DNA of 64,000 nucleotides from Microbacterium sp. ABRD28 (GTDB lineage Bacteria; Actinomycetota; Actinomycetes; Actinomycetales; Microbacteriaceae), in contig NZ_CP031015.1 in the NCBI RefSeq assembly GCF_003850245.1, forward strand, positions 1,116,001-1,180,000. The letters run 5' to 3'. Below are positions 61,032-64,000 of this stretch, one piece after another; within the stretch, counting starts at the first letter, position 1, and each line of letters starts with the position of its first letter. The notes under the pieces were generated by a model. That model saw nothing but the letters and a program-made list of their open reading frames with translations, had not been told where the DNA came from and searched no databases. Both the position numbers and the translations under genes were made by a program.

Positions 61032-61592
61032 ATGGGTAAGACCGCCGAAGCCATCGGCGAGGGGGTCTCGATCGCCGCTGCTGCCGCCCGCCTCACCGTG
61101 CGCAATCGCATCCTCGTCGAGACGATCGCCAACGACGAGACATTCCACTACGAGCCGTTCGAGCGGTTCGCCCGGACGACGCTGCTCGCTCTCGCCGACG
61201 AACAGGACGCCGCCGCCGACCTCGCCCGACGCCAGCGCAAGAAGGCCTGGGGGAAGTTCTCCGACCCCGACGGCACGCACGACTACCGCGACCGCGACAC
61301 CCGCAACCTCCGCCGTCGCCGCCGGCAGTACGAGGGGGTCGCGAAGCGGCTTCGTGAGATGGCCGACAACCCCGAGGCGGTGCGCGATCTCGTCGAGAAC
61401 GCCCGGGATGCCGCGTGGGGCGACGTCGAATCGAACCTGCAGCGTCGGCTGCGGGTCGAGGCGATGCGCCCCGATCTCGACCCCGATTACGAGACGATGC
61501 GGACAGCACGGATGCAGGCGCTGCGCCTCGTCGACCTCCCGCGCCTGTCGGCGCATCGTCGGGCGCGTCAACGGGAGGGCGACCCGTCGTGA
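61032..61592 (+). CDS. Conserved hypothetical protein
   Basis: A 186-residue soluble, highly charged and largely helical protein: FHYEPFERFARTTLLALADE, RRQRKKAWGKFSDPDGTHDY, VAKRLREMADNPEAVRDLVE. It looks coiled-coil-like around residues 60-140. I recognise no function. ATG 61032 is preferred over GTG 61026 because GAGGGGG lies five bases upstream; TAGCCT about 20 bp before that may be its -10 box. Confidence 0.7.
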   Translation: MGKTAEAIGEGVSIAAAAARLTVRNRILVETIANDETFHYEPFERFARTTLLALADEQDAAADLARRQRKKAWGKFSDPDGTHDYRDRDTRNLRRRRRQYEGVAKRLREMADNPEAVRDLVENARDAAWGDVESNLQRRLRVEAMRPDLDPDYETMRTARMQALRLVDLPRLSAHRRARQREGDPS

Positions 61593-61677
61593 CCGGGCCG
61601 CCGCTCGATTCGCGGCGCCGCCCCCGGTGGGGTATTCTCATCTGGTGCTCGCGCGCCGGTAACGGTTGCGAGTGCGG

Positions 61678-61750
61678 GCGCCCGTAGCTCAATGGATAGA
61701 GCATCTGACTACGGATCAGAAGGTTAGGGGTTCGAGTCCCTTCGGGCGCG
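61678..61750 (+). tRNA. tRNA-Arg (anticodon ACG)
   Basis: A complete 73-nt cloverleaf: acceptor GCGCCCG/CGGGCGC, D-arm GCTC...GAGC, anticodon stem TCTGA/TCAGA with ACG at 61711-61713, T-arm AGGGG-TTCGAGT-CCCTT. CCA is not encoded. It reads CGN arginine codons after A34 is edited to inosine. Confidence 0.97.
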
Positions 61751-61770
61751 CACTGTGTTGAGACAGTGAA

Positions 61771-61797
61771 GAAGAGGTCCCCATCGGGGGCCTCTTC
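61771..61797. terminator. Terminator hairpin after tRNA-Arg
   Basis: GAAGAGG-T-CCCC pairs with GGGG-G-CCTCTTC, a 12-bp stem (one T-G pair) with ATC loop. A smaller hairpin CACTGT-N6-ACAGTG (61751-61768) comes first. It may also end the convergent DUF4188 transcript. Confidence 0.8.
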
Positions 61798-61833
61798 TGC
61801 TGCATCCGGATCTGTTCGCGCTCCGAGCGGCGG

Positions 61834-62331
61834 TCAGCGAGCCGGGGTGGAGCTCGTCCTCCCGTCCGCGAAGCGAGCGCGAGCCCCGTCGTGGCGGCCC
61901 GTGACCGGCACGTGTTCGGTGGCGGCGGCGAGGCCCATCGGCTTCGTCGAGACGTACATGCTCTCGGCGCGTTCGACGAGGAACGTCTCGTGCCAGATGC
62001 CGACGGCCCCCGGCGCCTTCCGGGCGCGCTGGTTGAAGGCCGTCCAGGCCGGCCGATGCTGAAGATCCATCGACGACGCGTAGGCGTAGAGCTTCTCGAT
62101 CGACGACCAGTACTGGACGACATACGGCCCACCCGCCCCGAGGAGGAGCTGCGCACCCAGGAGCCCGGAGTCCGTGTCGGTCATCTGCTCCCGCAGCATT
62201 CTCGGCATGGCCGTGAACACCGGCAACCACTGGTCGAATCGCCACCAGCGGTTGATCTGCATCCCGATGTGGAAGACCACGAGCTCCCCCTCGTGGCGAT
62301 GCGTCATGCGGCCTACGGCGATCTTGCTCAT
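61834..62331 (-). CDS. DUF4188-domain protein (heme monooxygenase-like)
   Basis: A 165-residue protein matching DUF4188: VGRMTHRHEGELVVFHIGMQ, INRWWRFDQWLPVFTAMPRM, YVVQYWSSIEKLYAYASSMD, GIWHETFLVERAESMYVSTK. The fold is a dimeric alpha-beta barrel as in antibiotic monooxygenases and phenylacetaldoxime dehydratase, but the reaction is not known. It is divergent from a MerR gene with twin operators between them. Confidence 0.83.
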   Translation of the reverse strand: MSKIAVGRMTHRHEGELVVFHIGMQINRWWRFDQWLPVFTAMPRMLREQMTDTDSGLLGAQLLLGAGGPYVVQYWSSIEKLYAYASSMDLQHRPAWTAFNQRARKAPGAVGIWHETFLVERAESMYVSTKPMGLAAATEHVPVTGRHDGARARFADGRTSSTPAR

Positions 62332-62345
62332 CGTGAAGTCCTTTC

Positions 62346-62382
62346 GATAGTGACGCTATCCAGTATGGATAGTTGTACTATC
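62346..62382. promoter_or_regulatory. Twin MerR-type operators GATAG-N5-CTATC
   Basis: Two identical-arm palindromes, 62346-62360 and 62368-62382, repeat at exactly 22 bp, about two helical turns. They fill the 67-bp divergent region; TTGCAT-N17-CATACT on the minus strand (62390-62362) is a possible DUF4188 promoter spanning the second copy. Confidence 0.7.
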
Positions 62383-62398
62383 TAATGCAAGGAGGGAT

Positions 62399-63004
62399 AT
62401 GCGGATCTCTGAGCTCGCGGCCACAGCGGATGTCGCCGTGCCGACCATCAAGTACTACCTGCGCGAAGGACTGCTGCCCGAAGGAGTCCGCACGGCGGCC
62501 ACCCAGGCCGACTACGGCCCGCGACACGTCGAACGGCTCCGGGTCGTGCGGGCGCTCGTGGCCGCAGGGGTCAGTGTGGCCGAGATCCGCCACGTCGTCG
62601 CGGCGCTCGATGACCCGCCGGCGGGATCCTACGATCTGCTCGGCATCGCCCACAGCGCCGTGACCCCCAGCGTGCCCGACGACATCGACACCGCCAGTGC
62701 TGAGGATCTGTACGAGCGTCTGGGTGGAGAGCCCGGCACATGCGAGCCTCGCCTGCTCGGCGGGCTCGCCGTGGCGCTCGCGACCCTCGAGCGGGCGGGC
62801 TTCCGTGTGCCGGTCGATGTCCTCGACGCGTACGTCCGTTCGGCGCGGCAGATCGCCGACGCGGAGATCGCCGGTATCCCGGACGATTCGATCGAGAGCG
62901 CGGTGCGGTATGTGGTGCTCGGCACCGTCTTGACCGAACCACTGTTGCTGGCCCTTCGTCGCGCTGCGCAACAGATCGTCTCGAGCGAGCGATACGGCGC
63001 CTGA
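62399..63004 (+). CDS. MerR-family transcriptional regulator
   Basis: A 201-residue MerR regulator: RISELAATADVAVPTIKYYL is the HTH with the conserved YYLREGLLPEG wing, VERLRVVRALVAAGVSVAEI the second helix, then a C-terminal effector domain resembling TipAL-like or all-helical ligand domains, without the metal-binding cysteines of MerR/CueR. It probably senses an organic compound and controls the divergent DUF4188 gene and itself. GGAGG lies just before the ATG. Confidence 0.87.
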   Translation: MRISELAATADVAVPTIKYYLREGLLPEGVRTAATQADYGPRHVERLRVVRALVAAGVSVAEIRHVVAALDDPPAGSYDLLGIAHSAVTPSVPDDIDTASAEDLYERLGGEPGTCEPRLLGGLAVALATLERAGFRVPVDVLDAYVRSARQIADAEIAGIPDDSIESAVRYVVLGTVLTEPLLLALRRAAQQIVSSERYGA

Positions 63005-63016
63005 CGCCGCGCGACG

Positions 63017-64000
63017 TCAGTCGGAGTCGGCGATGGTGAAGCCCGTGGACTCGCGCCGCACGACCCGGAAGTCCGGTTTGTACGTCTCGGGCGGTCGGCG
63101 CTCGCCCTTCTCCTTGATGCGCTCGATCAGGCGGTCGACCGCGATCGCAGCGATCTCATCCCGACCGGTGTCGATCGTCGACATCGAGGGGACAGAGTAT
63201 TTACTCTCGTCGATGTTGTCGAACCCGATGACGGCGACGTCCTCCGGTACGCGGAGGCCCTCCTCGCCCAGCGCGCGAAGCACGCCCAAACCCAGGGTGT
63301 CGGTGAGGGCGAAGACGGCGTCGAAGTCCACGCCGTCCGCCACGAGGCGGTGGATGGCCGCCGCGCCGCCGGCGCGGTTCCAGTCGGACATGACCGTCGG
63401 GCGGACGAGGACCGGGTCGAAGGGGAGCCCTGCCCGCTCGAGCGCGCGACGGTAGCCTCGTAGCCGCAGATTCGCAGAGTTCGCCTCGTCGTCGCGGTGA
63501 CGCGGGTCGGCGCCGATGAGGGCGATGCGGCGGCGGCCGATGTCGATGAGGTGCTCGACGGCGGCTTGGGCGGACGTCATGTTGTGCATCGTGACGTGAT
63601 CGGTCGGCCCGCCGAAGATCCGCTCGCCCAGCAGCACGAGCGGCCCGTCCGCGGTGAGCAGCGAGGCGTCGGCCTGACCGAGGCTCACGGGGCTGAAGAG
63701 CAGCCCGTCGAGGAAGCGCGGGCGACTGCCCGACACGGCACGCACCTCGGCCTCGCGCTGGCCACCGGTCTGCTCCACCATCACGCCCAGCCCGCGGGCC
63801 TCCGCCGCGCGGATCACCGCGTCGGCGAGTTCGGCGAAGTAGTTCTCCCGCAGGGACGGGACGGCGAGCCCGATGACCCCGGTGCGTCCGGACCGCAGTC
63901 CGCGCGCAGAGAGGTTGGGGCGGTAATCGAGCTGTGCGATCGCCTCGTTGACCCGATCGCGCGTACCGGGCCGCACGTGCGGATGGTCGTTGATGACGTT
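63017..64000 (-). CDS. LacI-family regulator (5' end beyond the window)
   Basis: The visible 327 codons cover the end of the HTH (NDHPHVRPGTRDRVNEAI), the hinge (NLSARGLRSGRTGVIGLA) and the complete effector domain to VVRRESTGFTIADSD. The frame runs open off the right edge, so the recognition helix and start are missing. The target is not visible; the gene lies tail-to-tail with the MerR gene, 12 bp away. Confidence 0.87.
   Translation of the reverse strand, partial: NVINDHPHVRPGTRDRVNEAIAQLDYRPNLSARGLRSGRTGVIGLAVPSLRENYFAELADAVIRAAEARGLGVMVEQTGGQREAEVRAVSGSRPRFLDGLLFSPVSLGQADASLLTADGPLVLLGERIFGGPTDHVTMHNMTSAQAAVEHLIDIGRRRIALIGADPRHRDDEANSANLRLRGYRRALERAGLPFDPVLVRPTVMSDWNRAGGAAAIHRLVADGVDFDAVFALTDTLGLGVLRALGEEGLRVPEDVAVIGFDNIDESKYSVPSMSTIDTGRDEIAAIAVDRLIERIKEKGERRPPETYKPDFRVVRRESTGFTIADSD

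Noticed and set aside
61678..61753. Integrated element or attachment site at tRNA-Arg
   Set aside because: No integrase gene and no repeated tRNA 3' end were seen downstream; the flanking genes have ordinary chromosomal character.
63001..63020. Terminator CTGACG-N8-CGTCAG between MerR and LacI genes
   Set aside because: Only six base pairs, an eight-base loop and no T-run; it overlaps both stop codons and may be chance.

Overview
The window looks like chromosome of a high-GC Gram-positive actinobacterium, most likely Microbacteriaceae and probably Microbacterium. The evidence is a GC content near 70% by eye, very strong G/C third-position bias, GTG/TTG starts, many ATGA/GTGA start-stop overlaps, likely leaderless genes, a coenzyme F420 gene (cofD/fbiA), a DUF222/HNH protein, a DrrAB-type exporter and a DinB2-type polymerase. 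No phage, insertion sequence, CRISPR array or replication origin is visible. Apart from one tRNA-Arg(ACG), everything recognised is protein-coding or regulatory, and no stretch above 300 bp lacks a gene.

Layout: 1-1.9 kb, two glycosyltransferases. 2.4-4.9 kb, an indolepyruvate/2-keto-acid decarboxylase and a TMEM175-like channel. 4.9-7.8 kb, a sugar-acid locus (ManD-type dehydratase, gluconokinase, divergent LacI regulator). 7.9-10.7 kb, a membrane protein and a DrrAB-type ABC exporter. 10.8-17.5 kb, a six-gene operon joining a methionine-type ABC importer to three flavin monooxygenase-type enzymes, probably organosulfur scavenging. 17.5-18.4 kb, an APH-type kinase. 18.5-26.3 kb, an amino-acid ABC importer, M20 dipeptidase, RpiR regulator, secreted cyanophycinase and PLP decarboxylase, read here as a cyanophycin/peptide scavenging module with a repeated operator. 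26.4-31.9 kb, a winged-helix regulator divergent from a translationally coupled dabB-dabA-PII-DUF6671 inorganic-carbon operon. 31.9-34.0 kb, an ECF42-type sigma factor with its YCII/DGPF and SRPBCC partners and a matching promoter.

34.1-37.8 kb holds ThuA, a BLUF blue-light receptor with a small partner, and two sugar oxidoreductases. 38-40.5 kb holds a DUF222/HNH protein and a DUF1206 membrane protein. 40.5-43.8 kb is a GH36 alpha-galactosidase divergent from a ROK regulator. 43.8-48.6 kb, on the minus strand, carries DinB2-like polymerase, MpaB-like oxygenase, alditol oxidase, CofD and a phosphoesterase. 48.7-54.9 kb contains a bifunctional nuclease, CrtI-like oxidoreductase, SRPBCC protein, DUF1992 protein, MFS exporter, a secreted SGN-repeat protein and an SDR epimerase. 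55-61 kb is an L-arabinose operon (LacI regulator, araD, araB-like kinase, araA, aldose epimerase) with a perfect operator. 61-64 kb has a hypothetical gene, tRNA-Arg, a DUF4188/MerR pair with twin operators, and a LacI gene cut by the window edge.

Taken together the window describes a soil- or plant-associated heterotroph built for scavenging: arabinose, alpha-galactosides, sugar acids, organosulfur compounds and probably cyanophycin, each with its own local regulator, plus CO2/bicarbonate capture and light sensing. Functions are assigned from remembered family motifs; no database search was possible.
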